Shown here piece after piece: positions 43,971 through 55,160 of a DNA stretch of 64,000 nt. The translations under genes and the position numbers were made by a program. Source of the stretch: Pseudomonas sp. PIC25 (GTDB taxonomy: Bacteria; Pseudomonadota; Gammaproteobacteria; Pseudomonadales; Pseudomonadaceae); NCBI RefSeq assembly GCF_002286785.1, contig NZ_MUJY01000136.1:1-64000 (forward strand), in the 5' to 3' direction. The number at the start of each line of letters is the position of its first letter. The stretch's first letter is position 1. The notes under the pieces are model-generated. The model had not been told where the DNA came from. It did not search any database and saw only the letters and a list, made by a program, of their open reading frames with translations.

Positions 43971-45749
43971 TCAGAACTGCGCGGCATCCAGCAGATAGAG
44001 CGACTCGCTGCCGGCGCGAACCGATGCGGTCAGTGAGTGGATGCGCGGCAGCAGGCGGGCGAAGTAGAAGCGCGCCGTGCCCAGCTTGCTGGCGTAGAAG
44101 TCGTCCTGCCCTTCCTTGCCCAGCGAGGTCCGTGCCATCAACGCCCACATGTAGGCATAGGCGGTGTAGCCGAACACGTGGAGGTATTCCACCGACGCAG
44201 CGCCGATCTCGTTGGGGTTGTTCTTGGCGCGATCGAGTACCCAGGCAGTCAGGTCGTCGAGGTTTTCCACGGCGGCCTTCAGCGGGCCGGTGAACTCGGC
44301 CAGCTCGTTGCTCGCAGACGCGACGAATGCCTTGATCTCCGAGGAGAAGTGCTTGTAGAACTCGCCGCCGCTACCCACCACCTTGCGGCCGATCAGGTCG
44401 AGCGCCTGGATGCCGTTGGTGCCTTCGTAGATCTGGGTGATGCGCACGTCGCGCACCAGTTGCTCCTGGCCCCACTCACGGATGAAGCCGTGGCCGCCGA
44501 ACACTTGCTGGCCATGCACCGTGGTCTCCAGGCCGACGTCGGTGAGGAACGCCTTGGCGACCGGCGTGAGCAGCGCAACCAGGTCTTCCGCACGCTTGCG
44601 CACGCTCGGATCTTCGCTGTACTTGGCGGTGTCCAGTTGCATCGCCACGTAGGTGGAGAACGCGCGGCCACCTTCGTTGAGGGCCTTCATGGTCAGCAGC
44701 ATGCGACGCACGTCGGGGTGGACGATGATCGGGTCGGCCGCCTTGTCCTTGGCCACCGGGCCGGTCGGCGCACGGCTCTGGATACGCTCGCGGGCATACT
44801 CGATGGCGCTCTGGTAGGAGCGCTCGCCGGCGGCCAGGCCCTGGATGCCGACGCCCAGGCGCTCGTAGTTCATCATGGTGAACATCGCGGCGAGGCCCTT
44901 GTTCACTTCGCCGACCAGCCAGCCGGTGGCGCCGTCGAAGTTCATCACGCAGGTGGCCGAGGCCTTGATGCCCATCTTGTGTTCGATGGAGCCGCAAGTG
45001 ACGGCATTGCGCTCGCCCAGGCTGCCGTCAGCGTTGACCATCACCTTCGGCACCAGGAACAGGGAGATGCCCTTCGGACCGGCCGGCGCGTCCGGCAGCT
45101 TGGCCAGCACCAGGTGAATGATGTTCTCGGTCAGGTCATGCTCGCCGCCAGTGATGAATATCTTGGTGCCGGTGACCTTGTAGGACCCGTCGGCCTGGGG
45201 CTCGGCCTTGGTGCGGATGATGCCCAGGTCGGTGCCGGCATGCGGCTCGGTCAGGCACATCGAACCGGCCCAGACACCGGAATACATGTTCGGCAGGTAC
45301 TTGTCCTTCAGCTCGTCGCTGGCGTGGGCGTTGATCGCCAGACAGGCGCCAGCGGTGAGCATCGGATAGAGACCGAAGGACAGGTTGGCCGAGTTGACCA
45401 TCTCCTCGACCTGGGCGCCGATCACCTTGGGCATGCCCATGCCGCCGTAGACCGGGTTGCCGCCGACGCCGACCCAGCCGCCCTCGGCGTAGGTGCGGTA
45501 AGCCTCGACGAAACCGGCCGGAGTGGTCACGGCGCCGTCTTTCCACTGGCAGCCTTCTTCGTCGCCGCTGCGGTTCAGCGGGGCGATGGTGCCGCCGGTA
45601 ACCTTGCCGGCCTCTTCGAGAATGGCGGAGGCGGTGTCTTCGTCGACCACTTCGGCGATGCCGGGCAGCTCGTTCCAGAGCTTGGCCACTTCGAAAACTT
45701 CATTGAGGACGAAGCGCATATCGCGCAGGGGCGCTTTGTAGTCAGCCAT
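43971..45749 (-). CDS. Acyl-CoA dehydrogenase, FadE type (paralogue 1)
   Basis: FAD enzyme of beta-oxidation that forms the 2-enoyl-CoA. The 592-residue protein starts at ATG 45749 ([20 protein letters not shown]). The N-terminal extension is followed by MCLTEPHAGTDLG (about 158-170) and GTKIFITGGEHD for FAD and substrate, and [12 protein letters not shown] (about 434-445). The last 130 residues are the extra C-terminal domain of the long FadE-like group. It is about the same length and pattern as the two paralogues at 48512-50308 and 52043-53848. It is divergent from ahpC. Chain-length specificity cannot be read from sequence. Confidence 0.92.
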   Translation of the reverse strand: MADYKAPLRDMRFVLNEVFEVAKLWNELPGIAEVVDEDTASAILEEAGKVTGGTIAPLNRSGDEEGCQWKDGAVTTPAGFVEAYRTYAEGGWVGVGGNPVYGGMGMPKVIGAQVEEMVNSANLSFGLYPMLTAGACLAINAHASDELKDKYLPNMYSGVWAGSMCLTEPHAGTDLGIIRTKAEPQADGSYKVTGTKIFITGGEHDLTENIIHLVLAKLPDAPAGPKGISLFLVPKVMVNADGSLGERNAVTCGSIEHKMGIKASATCVMNFDGATGWLVGEVNKGLAAMFTMMNYERLGVGIQGLAAGERSYQSAIEYARERIQSRAPTGPVAKDKAADPIIVHPDVRRMLLTMKALNEGGRAFSTYVAMQLDTAKYSEDPSVRKRAEDLVALLTPVAKAFLTDVGLETTVHGQQVFGGHGFIREWGQEQLVRDVRITQIYEGTNGIQALDLIGRKVVGSGGEFYKHFSSEIKAFVASASNELAEFTGPLKAAVENLDDLTAWVLDRAKNNPNEIGAASVEYLHVFGYTAYAYMWALMARTSLGKEGQDDFYASKLGTARFYFARLLPRIHSLTASVRAGSESLYLLDAAQF

Positions 45750-45896
45750 GGGAAGAAACCTCGCGTGACTCAACGAATGAGGCCGGGAAAAGCGGCCGTT
45801 GAACGGGAACCCAGTGTAACCGAACAACACTTTTGACTCATAGAGTCTTTTAGTGACCATAAACAAATAAAAAGTCACACCCCAATCCCATTTCCT

Positions 45897-45933
45897 ATTG
45901 AGACAGGCAATCGATCCCATGGCTTCAATCAAT
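45897..45933 (+). promoter_or_regulatory. OxyR-type binding site upstream of ahpC
   Basis: Four half-sites with exact 7-base spacers, ATTG-N7-CAAT-N7-ATGG-N7-CAAT, follow the OxyR geometry ATAG-N7-CTAT-N7-ATAG-N7-CTAT. The site lies 67 bases before the ahpC start, where OxyR would contact RNA polymerase. Match to geometry is exact; half-sites deviate from consensus. Confidence 0.7.
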
Positions 45934-45999
45934 TAAAAATTCGCCGGGCCTATCGGTAGTCTTTGCGGTGTTTCCTTCACATCCCATCGAGGAGTTCAC

Positions 46000-46563
46000 A
46001 TGTCCCTGATCAACACCGAAGTCAAACCGTTCAAGGCCACTGCCTACCACAACGGCCAGTTCGTCGAAGTCACCGAGGCCAGCCTGAAGGGCAAGTGGTC
46101 CGTGATCTTCTTCTACCCGGCCGACTTCACCTTCGTCTGCCCGACCGAGCTGGGCGACCTGGCCGACAACTACGCCGAGTTCCAGAAGCTGGGCGTCGAA
46201 ATATACGGTGTGTCTACCGACACCCACTTCACCCACAAAGCCTGGCACGACACTTCCGACACCATCGGCAAAATCCAGTACCCGCTGGTTGGCGATCCGA
46301 CCTGGGTTCTGTCGCGCAACTTCGACGTGCTGATCGAAGAAGCCGGCCTGGCCGACCGCGGCACCTTCGTCATCGATCCGGAAGGCAAGATCCAGATTGT
46401 CGAGATCAACGCCGGCGGCATCGGCCGTGACGCGTCCGAGCTGCTGCGCAAGGTCAAGGCCGCCCAGTATGTCGCCGCCCACCCGGGCGAAGTCTGCCCG
46501 GCCAAGTGGAAGGAAGGCGACGCCACCCTGGCGCCCTCTCTGGACCTGGTCGGCAAGATCTAA
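46000..46563 (+). CDS. ahpC: Alkyl hydroperoxide reductase subunit C
   Basis: This 187-residue 2-Cys peroxiredoxin reduces hydrogen and organic peroxides and peroxynitrite. The peroxidatic Cys47 lies in DFTFVCPTE and the resolving Cys166 in EVCPAKW. It is recycled by AhpF, encoded 263 bases downstream. The start has GAGG upstream. A hairpin with T-run between ahpC and ahpF suggests partial termination, which would give more ahpC than ahpF message. Confidence 0.97.
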   Translation: MSLINTEVKPFKATAYHNGQFVEVTEASLKGKWSVIFFYPADFTFVCPTELGDLADNYAEFQKLGVEIYGVSTDTHFTHKAWHDTSDTIGKIQYPLVGDPTWVLSRNFDVLIEEAGLADRGTFVIDPEGKIQIVEINAGGIGRDASELLRKVKAAQYVAAHPGEVCPAKWKEGDATLAPSLDLVGKI

Positions 46564-46765
46564 AAACGGCCGTGAAACTGGCCGCGAGACTACTGCGCGA
46601 TGCTGATGCTGCGTTGAAATCAGGTGGGACCGCCCAGGCTCGGGCTGCTCATTTACAGCTCGTAAACTCCGCGCCCTCGCCTGATTTCGCCTTGCCTTAG
46701 CACTGCTCGCTACGTTTCCCAATCCGTTTTACGTGAGAGACGTGACCCGTTTTCTCCGTGCCCGA

Positions 46766-46796
46766 CGCCCGGGTGCGATCCGCCCGGGTGTTTTTT
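46766..46796 (+). terminator. Hairpin between ahpC and ahpF
   Basis: Two CGCCCGGGTG repeats, each containing the palindrome CCCGGG, can pair across a 9-base loop and are followed by six T. It may act as an attenuating terminator in the ahpC-ahpF transcript. Confidence 0.65.
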
Positions 46797-46826
46797 CTCC
46801 GAATTCTGTAATGGGTACCGCCAATC

Positions 46827-48392
46827 ATGTTGGACGCCACGCTTAAAACTCAGTTGAAGGCCTACCTCGAGAAGGTCACCCAGCCGTTCGAGATCGTCGC
46901 GTCCCTCGATGACAGCGACAAATCCCGCGAACTGCTGGCGCTGTTGAACGACATCGTCGGCCTGAGCGACAAAATCGCTCTGCGGACCGACGGCAGCGAT
47001 GCCCGCCGGCCGTCGTTCTCCCTCAACCGCCCGAACGGGAACATCGGCCTGCGCTTCGCCGGCATTCCCATGGGCCATGAATTCACTTCGCTGGTGCTGG
47101 CCCTGCTGCAAGTCGGCGGCCACCCCTCGAAGACCGCCGCCGATGTGATCGAGCAGATCAAGAGCATCGAAGGCGAATTCAACTTCGAAACCTATTTCTC
47201 GCTGTCCTGCCAGAACTGCCCGGACGTGGTCCAGGCGTTGAACCTGATGGCCGTGCTCAACCCGAACATCCGCCACGTCGCTATCGACGGCGCGCTGTTC
47301 CAGGATGAGGTCGCGCAGCGTCAGATCATGTCGGTGCCGAGCATCTACCTGAACGGCCAACCGTTCGGCCAGGGCCGCATGGGCGTGGAGGAAATCCTCG
47401 CCAAGATCGACACCGGCGCCGCCGCCCGCGATGCCGAAAAGCTCAGCGCCAGGCAGGCATTCGACGTGCTGGTGGTCGGCGGTGGCCCGGCCGGCGCTTC
47501 CGCCGCCATCTATGCCGCCCGCAAGGGCATCCGCACCGGCGTAGCCGCCGAGCGTTTCGGCGGCCAGGTGCTGGACACCATGGCCATCGAGAACTTCATC
47601 TCCATCCAGGAAACCGAAGGCCCGAAACTGGCCCGCGCCTTGGAAGAGCACGTCAAGCAGTACGACGTGGACATCATGAACCTGCAACGCGCCGACAAGT
47701 TGATCCCGGCAACCCAGGCCGGCCAGTTGCACGAAATCCGCTTCACCAGCGGTGCCTCGCTCAAGGCCAAGACCGTGATCCTCGCCACTGGCGCCCGCTG
47801 GCGCGAGATGAACGTCCCGGGCGAACAGGAATACCGCGGCCGTGGCGTCGCCTACTGCCCGCACTGCGACGGCCCGCTGTTCAAGGGCAAGCGCGTGGCG
47901 GTGATCGGCGGCGGCAACTCCGGCGTGGAAGCGGCCATCGACCTGGCCGGCATCGTCGCCCAAGTGACGCTGATCGAGTTCGATAGCCAGTTGCGCGCCG
48001 ATGCCGTGCTGCAGCGCAAGCTGTTCAGCCTGCCCAACGTCACCGTGATCACCAGCGCACTGACCAGCGAAGTGAAGGGCGACGGCCAGAAGGTCACCGG
48101 TCTGGTCTACAAGGATCGTAACTCCAGCGAGTTCCACTCGCTCGATCTGGAAGGCATCTTCGTGCAGATCGGCCTGGTGCCGAACACCGACTGGCTGAAG
48201 GGCACCGTCGAACTGTCGCCGCGCGGCGAGATCGTGGTCGACTCCCGCGGCCAGACCTCGCTGCCCGGCATCTTCGCCGCGGGTGACGTGACGACCGTGC
48301 CGTACAAGCAGATCGTCATCGCCGTGGGCGAAGGCGCCAAGGCTTCGCTGGGGGCGTTCGATCATTTGATCAGGACGTCTGCGCCGGCTTGA
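46827..48392 (+). CDS. ahpF: Alkyl hydroperoxide reductase subunit F
   Basis: The 521-residue NADH:peroxiredoxin oxidoreductase has a tandem thioredoxin-like N-terminal domain with redox pair CQNC (128-131) and a thioredoxin-reductase-like part with FAD loop [17 protein letters not shown] (about 216-232), active-site pair CPHC (344-347), NADH loop [17 protein letters not shown] and the final FAD motif GIFAAGDVT. It recycles AhpC. No strong ribosome binding site is visible before the ATG. A strong terminator follows. Confidence 0.97.
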   Translation: MLDATLKTQLKAYLEKVTQPFEIVASLDDSDKSRELLALLNDIVGLSDKIALRTDGSDARRPSFSLNRPNGNIGLRFAGIPMGHEFTSLVLALLQVGGHPSKTAADVIEQIKSIEGEFNFETYFSLSCQNCPDVVQALNLMAVLNPNIRHVAIDGALFQDEVAQRQIMSVPSIYLNGQPFGQGRMGVEEILAKIDTGAAARDAEKLSARQAFDVLVVGGGPAGASAAIYAARKGIRTGVAAERFGGQVLDTMAIENFISIQETEGPKLARALEEHVKQYDVDIMNLQRADKLIPATQAGQLHEIRFTSGASLKAKTVILATGARWREMNVPGEQEYRGRGVAYCPHCDGPLFKGKRVAVIGGGNSGVEAAIDLAGIVAQVTLIEFDSQLRADAVLQRKLFSLPNVTVITSALTSEVKGDGQKVTGLVYKDRNSSEFHSLDLEGIFVQIGLVPNTDWLKGTVELSPRGEIVVDSRGQTSLPGIFAAGDVTTVPYKQIVIAVGEGAKASLGAFDHLIRTSAPA

Positions 48393-48416
48393 TAACCGGG
48401 CTGGGGAAAGAAGAAA

Positions 48417-48439
48417 GGCGCCACTGGTGGCGCCTTTTT
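48417..48439 (+). terminator. Terminator after ahpF
   Basis: GGCGCCA-ctgg-TGGCGCC followed by TTTTT. Confidence 0.92.
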
Positions 48440-48511
48440 CATGCCCTGGCGCAACCAGCCATATCGGAATGCGCAGGAAATGGGGTAGCACTCAACTGCT
48501 ACCCTCCCTTC

Positions 48512-50308
48512 TCAGAGCATGAAATGCTCCGCCTCCAACTTCATCAGGCACTCACTCCCCGCCTCCACTGCCGCTCGATGCGACGCCGTGCGGGGCAGCA
48601 ATCGCTTGAAGTAGAAGTCGCAGGTGACCAGCTTGGCCTGGTAGAACGCCGTTTCGCCCTCGCCCGCGTCCAGCTTCTGCCGGGCGACCACGGCCATGCG
48701 CAGCCAGAAGTAGGCCAGGGTCACGTAGCCGGCATACATCAGGTAGTCCACCGAGGCCGCACCGACTTCGTCCGGGTTCTTCATCGCTGCCTGGCCGATC
48801 TTCAGGGTCAGCTCGCCCCATTCCTTGTTCAACGCCGCCAGCTCGGCAACCTGCGCGCTGAGTTGCGGGTGCCCGGCCTGGGCTTCGCAGAACTTATGGA
48901 TCAGCTTGGTGAAGCCGCGCAGCAGCTTGCCCTGGCTGCCCAGCACCTTGCGGCCGAGCAGGTCGAGGGCCTGGATGCCGTTGGTACCTTCGTAGATCGG
49001 GGCGATGCGGCAGTCGCGTACCAGTTGTTCCATGCCCCACTCGCGGATGTAGCCGTGACCGCCGAAGACCTGCATGCCGAGGTTGGTGGCTTCCAGCCCG
49101 GTATCGGTCATGAATGCCTTGCAGATCGGCGTCAGGAAGGCCAGCAGGTTCTCCGCTTCCTCGCGCTGCGCGGCGTCGTCGCTGAGGTGGGCGACATCGA
49201 GCAGTTGCGCGGTGAAGTAGGCCAGGGCGCGGTTGCCTTCGTTGAAGGCTTTCATGGTCAGCAGCATGCGCCGCACGTCGGGGTGGACGATGATCGGGTC
49301 GGCCGGTTTGTCCGGCGCCTTCGGCCCGGTCAGGGCGCGCATCTGCAAACGGTCGTTGGCATAGCGAACCGCACCCTGGTAGCTCGCTTCGCCGAGGCAG
49401 AGGCCCTGCATGCCGGTGCCCAGGCGGGCATGGTTCATCATGGTGAACATGCAGTTGAGGCCCTTGTTCGGCTCGCCGATCAGGAAGCCGATGGCCTCGT
49501 CGAAGTTCATCACACAGGTGGCCGAGGCCTTGATACCCATCTTGTGCTCGATGGAACCGCAGGACAGCGCATTGCGTTCGCCCACGCCGCCGTCGGCGTT
49601 CGGCAGGAACTTCGGCACGATGAACAGCGAGATGCCCTTGGTCCCGGCCGGCGCGTCCGGCAGCTTGGCCAGCACAAGGTGAACGATGTTCTCGCTCATG
49701 TCGTGCTCGCCGGCGGAGATGAAAATCTTGGTGCCGGAAATTGCGTAGCTGCCATCGGCGCGGGGCACGGCGCGGGTCTTGATGATCCCGAGATCGGTGC
49801 CGCAGTGCGGCTCGGTCAGGCACATGGTGCCGGTCCAGCGGCCCTCGGTCATGCGGGTCAGGTAGGTCTGCTTCTGTTCTTCGCTGCCGTGGGCGTGGAT
49901 CGCCGACATGGCGCCGTGGGTCAGGCCGGGGTACATCGCCCAGGACTGATTGCTGGAGGCAACCATCTCGCTGAAGATCAGGCCGAGCGAATGCGGCAGC
50001 CCCTGGCCGCCGTAGGCCGCATCGGCCGACAAGCCCATCCAGCCGCCCTCGGCGTACTGGGCGAAGGCTTCCTTGAAGCCTTTCGGGGTGGTCACCACGC
50101 CGTTGTCGAACCGGCACTCTTCCTCGTCGCCGGAACGGTTCAACGGTGCCAGCACCTGCTCGCAGAACTTCGCGCCCTCTTCGAGAATCGCGCCGACCAT
50201 GTCCGGCGTCGCATCGCTGGCGCCCAGCGCCGCGTAACGCGCGGGGAAATCGAAGACTTCATCGAGCAGGAAGCGCATGTCGCGCAGCGGGGCCTTGTAC
50301 TCGGGCAT
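48512..50308 (-). CDS. Acyl-CoA dehydrogenase, FadE type (paralogue 2)
   Basis: The 598-residue protein starts [20 protein letters not shown] with AAGGAG upstream. It has the family motifs [29 protein letters not shown] and [14 protein letters not shown] and the same C-terminal extension as its paralogues. In P. aeruginosa two enzymes of this type act on long- and medium-chain acyl-CoA. It is on the - strand, downstream of the GGDEF gene and the third FadE gene, but separated from them by more than 100 bases. Confidence 0.92.
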   Translation of the reverse strand: MPEYKAPLRDMRFLLDEVFDFPARYAALGASDATPDMVGAILEEGAKFCEQVLAPLNRSGDEEECRFDNGVVTTPKGFKEAFAQYAEGGWMGLSADAAYGGQGLPHSLGLIFSEMVASSNQSWAMYPGLTHGAMSAIHAHGSEEQKQTYLTRMTEGRWTGTMCLTEPHCGTDLGIIKTRAVPRADGSYAISGTKIFISAGEHDMSENIVHLVLAKLPDAPAGTKGISLFIVPKFLPNADGGVGERNALSCGSIEHKMGIKASATCVMNFDEAIGFLIGEPNKGLNCMFTMMNHARLGTGMQGLCLGEASYQGAVRYANDRLQMRALTGPKAPDKPADPIIVHPDVRRMLLTMKAFNEGNRALAYFTAQLLDVAHLSDDAAQREEAENLLAFLTPICKAFMTDTGLEATNLGMQVFGGHGYIREWGMEQLVRDCRIAPIYEGTNGIQALDLLGRKVLGSQGKLLRGFTKLIHKFCEAQAGHPQLSAQVAELAALNKEWGELTLKIGQAAMKNPDEVGAASVDYLMYAGYVTLAYFWLRMAVVARQKLDAGEGETAFYQAKLVTCDFYFKRLLPRTASHRAAVEAGSECLMKLEAEHFML

Positions 50309-50422
50309 GGACGGTTCTCCTTGGCAGGGGCGCGATCGCGCGATCCGGCCACGCTATGCCCAGCCGCCAGGAGGAACAACGACATTGCGCCGGCTGAATG
50401 CAGGGCCATAAATGCCCGCCTT

Positions 50423-51712
<1,290 letters not shown>

Positions 51713-51983
51713 GGGGGGCTCCGGAGCTGGCGGAACGGGAGAAAGCTAGCATTTTGCCAGCCACCGCTGAAGGGTAGAGCATACCGGATCGCCAGCCAAC
51801 CGGCGCCGGACGACTCGCCGGTCAGCCTGTGGCATTCCGTGGATTGAACGCATTCGCCCAACCCACTCGCCGGGCGAATGGACTTCTCCCCATGCCAGCG
51901 TTCGTAGGAGCCAGCTCTGCTGGCGAAGCGTTGGTGCGCGGTCCCGTTCGCGAGCAAGCTCGCTCCTACAAAATGCCCGACAG
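51713..51983. repeat. Intergenic REP region, families A and B
   Basis: A degenerate family A pair (ATTCGCC...GGCGAAT, 51852-51880) is followed by a complete family B pair (GTAGGAGCCAGCTCTGCTGG facing CGAGCAAGC and CTCCTACA, 51904-51970). No gene is seen. Confidence 0.8.
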
Positions 51984-52021
51984 AAAAAATGCCGCGCCCC
52001 CTAAAGGTACGCGGCATTTTT
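51984..52021. terminator. Terminator after paralogue 3
   Basis: AAAAAATGCCGCG and CGCGGCATTTTT pair across a 13-base loop, 22 bases past the stop of the - strand dehydrogenase gene. Confidence 0.9.
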
Positions 52022-52042
52022 CGAACCGATGCAGACGAAGGC

Positions 52043-53848
52043 TTAGAAGCCCAGAGCGAAATGCTCTTCGTCCATCTCCATCAGGTTGTCGGCGCCGGAC
52101 AGCATGGCTTCGACATGGGTGCGGGTACGCGGCAGGATGCGCTTGAAGTAGAAGCGCGCGGTCTGCAGCTTGGCGGTGTAGAAAGCGGCATCGCCTTCGC
52201 CGGCTGCCAGCTTCTCGGCGGCCAGTCGTGCCATGTCGGCCCAGAAGTAGGCCAGGCAGGCGTAGCCGGAGTACATCAGGTAGTCCACCGAAGCGGCACC
52301 GACTTCCTCGCGGTCCTTCATGGCGGCCATGCCGATCTTCATGGTCAGCTCGCCCCACTCCATGTTCAGCTTGGCCAGCGGCTCGACGAATTCCTTGACG
52401 GACGCGTTGCCTTCGTTGGCCTGGCAGAACTTGTGGACGATCTTGGTGAAGCCTTTCAGCGCTTCGCCCTGGGTCATCAGGATCTTGCGACCCAGCAGGT
52501 CGAGGGCCTGAACGCCAGTGGTGCCTTCGTACATCATGGAGATGCGGCAGTCGCGCAGGTTCTGCTCCATACCCCATTCGCTGATGAAGCCGTGGCCGCC
52601 GTAAATCTGCATGCCATGGGAAGCGGACTCGAAGCCGACTTCGGTCATGAAGGCCTTGGCGATCGGCGTCAGGAAGGCCAGCAGGGAGTCGGCGGCCTTG
52701 CGCTGCTCCTCGTCCTGGCTGTACTTGACGATGTCCACCTGCTTGGCGGTGAAGTACACCATGGCGCGGTTGCCTTCGGCGAAGGCCTTCATGGTCAGCA
52801 GCATGCGGCGCACGTCCGGATGCACGATGATCGGGTCGGCGGGCTTCTCGGGCGCCTTCGGACCGGTCAGCGAACGCATCTGCAGACGCTCGCGGGCGTA
52901 CTTGATGCCGCCCTGGAACGCCACTTCGGCGTGGGCCAGGCCTTGCAGCGCGGTACCCAGGCGAGCGGTGTTCATGAAGGTGAACATGCAGTTCAGGCCC
53001 TTGTTCGCCGGGCCGATCAGGAAGCCGGTGGCGCCGTCGAAGTTCATCACGCAGGTGGCGTTGCCGTGGATACCCATCTTGTGCTCGATGGAACCGCAAG
53101 ACACGGCGTTGCGCTCGCCCACGCCGCCATCGGCGTTCGGCAGGAACTTCGGCACGATGAACAGGGAAATACCCTTGGTGCCGGCCGGTGCGTCGGGCAG
53201 GCGGGCCAGGACGATATGGACGATGTTGTCGGCCATGTCGTGCTCACCGGCGGAGATGAAGATCTTGGTGCCGGTGACTTTGTAGGTGCCATCGGCCTGG
53301 GGCTCGGCCTTGGTGCGCAGCATGCCCAGGTCGGTACCGCAGTGCGGCTCGGTCAGGCACATGGTGCCGGTCCACTCGCCGGATACCAGCTTGGTCAGGT
53401 AAGTGTGCTTCTGCTCGTCTGTGCCGTGGGCGGACAGGGTGTTCATCGCGCCGTGGGACAGGCCGGGGTACATGCCCCAGGACCAGTTGGCGGAACCGAC
53501 CATCTCGCTGATGGCCAGGCCGAGGGATTCCGGCAGGCCCTGGCCACCGTGATCCACGTCGTGGGCCAGGCTCGGCCAGCCGCCTTCGACGAACTGCTTG
53601 TATGCCTCTTTGAAGCCGGTCGGGGTCTTCACGCCGGATTCGCTCCAGGTGCAACCCTCGATGTCACCCACACGGTTCAGCGGAGCGATCACCTGCTCAC
53701 AGAACTTGGCGCCTTCCTCGAGAATGGCGTTGACCATGTCCGGGGTCGCATCTTGGCAAGCCGGCAGGCTCTGATAGTGCGCTTCGTAGCCGAGCAGCTC
53801 GTCGCGTACGAAACGAATATCACGCAAGGGGGCCTTGTACTCAGGCAT
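52043..53848 (-). CDS. Acyl-CoA dehydrogenase, FadE type (paralogue 3)
   Basis: The 601-residue enzyme starts [20 protein letters not shown] and shares all motifs with its paralogues: [36 protein letters not shown] and a variant YEGTTGVQALDLLG, in which Thr replaces Asn. The C-terminal extension is present. Tandem PsrA-like boxes 107-134 bases upstream point to induction by long-chain fatty acids. A terminator follows, so it is monocistronic. Length and start match the P. aeruginosa FadE1/FadE2 pair near the biotin operon. Confidence 0.93.
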   Translation of the reverse strand: MPEYKAPLRDIRFVRDELLGYEAHYQSLPACQDATPDMVNAILEEGAKFCEQVIAPLNRVGDIEGCTWSESGVKTPTGFKEAYKQFVEGGWPSLAHDVDHGGQGLPESLGLAISEMVGSANWSWGMYPGLSHGAMNTLSAHGTDEQKHTYLTKLVSGEWTGTMCLTEPHCGTDLGMLRTKAEPQADGTYKVTGTKIFISAGEHDMADNIVHIVLARLPDAPAGTKGISLFIVPKFLPNADGGVGERNAVSCGSIEHKMGIHGNATCVMNFDGATGFLIGPANKGLNCMFTFMNTARLGTALQGLAHAEVAFQGGIKYARERLQMRSLTGPKAPEKPADPIIVHPDVRRMLLTMKAFAEGNRAMVYFTAKQVDIVKYSQDEEQRKAADSLLAFLTPIAKAFMTEVGFESASHGMQIYGGHGFISEWGMEQNLRDCRISMMYEGTTGVQALDLLGRKILMTQGEALKGFTKIVHKFCQANEGNASVKEFVEPLAKLNMEWGELTMKIGMAAMKDREEVGAASVDYLMYSGYACLAYFWADMARLAAEKLAAGEGDAAFYTAKLQTARFYFKRILPRTRTHVEAMLSGADNLMEMDEEHFALGF

Positions 53849-53954
53849 AGCGGTAAACCTCTGCGGTGGATTCCTAGTTATCAGGGGGACCGGGTTTCCG
53901 GTCGCTTGCGGGATCGATTCCCGGCCGCTCGAGAGCCGGTATGCGGCCCAGCGG

Positions 53955-53982
53955 TCAAACAGGCGTTTGAAACATACGTTTA
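53955..53982 (-). promoter_or_regulatory. Tandem PsrA-like operators upstream of fadE paralogue 3
   Basis: TCAAAC-AGGC-GTTTGA (53955-53970) is a perfect palindrome matching the PsrA consensus G/CAAAC-N2-4-GTTTG/C. GAAAC-ATAC-GTTTA (53969-53982) is a second, overlapping box. PsrA represses beta-oxidation genes until long-chain fatty acids bind. Confidence 0.75.
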
Positions 53983-54017
53983 CGCCAACCCCTTGTCAAG
54001 CACTGGCAGCGTGCCGC

Positions 54018-54638
54018 CTACGCGTACAGATCGACCACCGATGCGACGGGCCCGTCGTCCTGAAGACGCCGGTATAGATCCAGCTTAGGCCCGCTCCCGG
54101 TTGCCTGCCGGCCTGGCTCGGCTTCCTTCTCCTCTGCCTCTTCGGCTCTCTCGCCCGTGCTTTCCCCGCGCTGCTGCACCGCCAGTTCTAGACGAGCCTG
54201 CATCGCCTGGACCTGAGCCTCCGCGGCAATCCGCAGATCCTGGGCGGAGGGTTCGGCCGGGGCCAGCGCGGCCCGCTGAACGACCTCCATCTTGCGCAGG
54301 GTCGCCGCCGGATCGCCGGGTACCGGAGCGGTATCGATGCCTACTTCACCGCCGACGGCATAGAGCCGCCCATCCGGGCCGCGCGAGTAGGTGTAGCTCG
54401 GCGCCCCGGCATAACCGCCACCGGCAGCCGCATGCGCCTGCTCGTGGGCGCGAACTTCGCGGTCGCGCTGGATCAATTCGTCCAGGGCAGCGAGGCGCAG
54501 ACGCTCCTCTGCGGCCCCGGCCGGCGAGCGCCCAGTGCGGGAGGGGTCATCGGCAGTCGCCGACGAGGGCGTTTCAGGACGGAGACCGGCGCGGGAGGCC
54601 GAGGGAGGAAAGGACGTGGAGGCCGGCGGGATGTTCAC
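54018..54638 (-). CDS. SprA-related putative metalloprotease (CJM1_0395 family)
   Basis: The 206-residue protein has a disordered Pro/Ser/Ala N-terminus (1-45), then [20 protein letters not shown] (about 55-74) containing the HEQAH metal-like motif, and [20 protein letters not shown] (about 78-97), which together define this family. Such proteins are annotated as putative metalloproteases, but activity is unproven, and the motif differs from HExxH only in spacing context. The C-terminal half is helical and charged. Next to a small protein with a flagellar-like N-terminus. Confidence 0.82.
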   Translation of the reverse strand: MNIPPASTSFPPSASRAGLRPETPSSATADDPSRTGRSPAGAAEERLRLAALDELIQRDREVRAHEQAHAAAGGGYAGAPSYTYSRGPDGRLYAVGGEVGIDTAPVPGDPAATLRKMEVVQRAALAPAEPSAQDLRIAAEAQVQAMQARLELAVQQRGESTGERAEEAEEKEAEPGRQATGSGPKLDLYRRLQDDGPVASVVDLYA

Positions 54639-54688
54639 GCGGTTGCTCCTTGGCCCGCCCTAGCGGCGGACCAGGGTGACAAGACGCC

Positions 54689-54967
54689 TCAGGCGTGGGT
54701 ATCGATCAACGTACCGAGCACCTCGTCGGCCGTCTCGATCACCTTGGCGCCAGCCTGTGCCTGGGTTTCGCCGACCCGCAGTTCGACCAGGCTGTCGGCC
54801 AGGTCGGCCGAGGCACTGTCGGTCGCCTGGGCCGGCGGGGTGGGTGCCGGCTGCTGGACGGGAGGCAGGGCGCCGGCAGCGATCTCCGCTGCCGCCCGGT
54901 CAGCACGTTGCTGGCCGGCCTGGAAGGCACTCACCCCTGCGCTGAGGATATTGCTCGATATCTGCAT
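54689..54967 (-). CDS. Small protein with flagellar rod/hook-like N-terminus
   Basis: From the ATG at 54967 (CACAGGAGCC context) the frame gives 92 residues: MQISSNILSAGVSAFQAGQQ, an N-terminal helix resembling flagellar axial proteins, a Pro/Gln-rich centre (about 38-52) and a C-terminal helix (LADSLVELRVGETQAQAGAK). I do not recognise a characterised family; similar small proteins of pseudomonads are annotated as hypothetical. The gene is 50 bases upstream of the SprA-like gene on the same strand and probably cotranscribed. Confidence 0.65.
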   Translation of the reverse strand: MQISSNILSAGVSAFQAGQQRADRAAAEIAAGALPPVQQPAPTPPAQATDSASADLADSLVELRVGETQAQAGAKVIETADEVLGTLIDTHA

Positions 54968-55160
54968 GGGACACGGCTCCTGAGATTCCAGCTTATTGAA
55001 GCAGACGACAGGCCTCGGTTGTAGGAAGAAACGATTATGGCAAAACGCCTTTATATAGCCGAGTGAGCGTTTGCCTGGCTTTGCCCGTTGATCCAACCGT
55101 CCTGAACGAACTGCACGAGCCGACAGTCAGCTGGAAAGTGACCGTTTTCAGGAGGCCGCC

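Noticed and set aside
51989-54088. A 699-codon open frame on the + strand opposite fadE paralogue 3
   Set aside because: Same antisense effect; the real gene on the - strand has a proper start, motifs and terminator.
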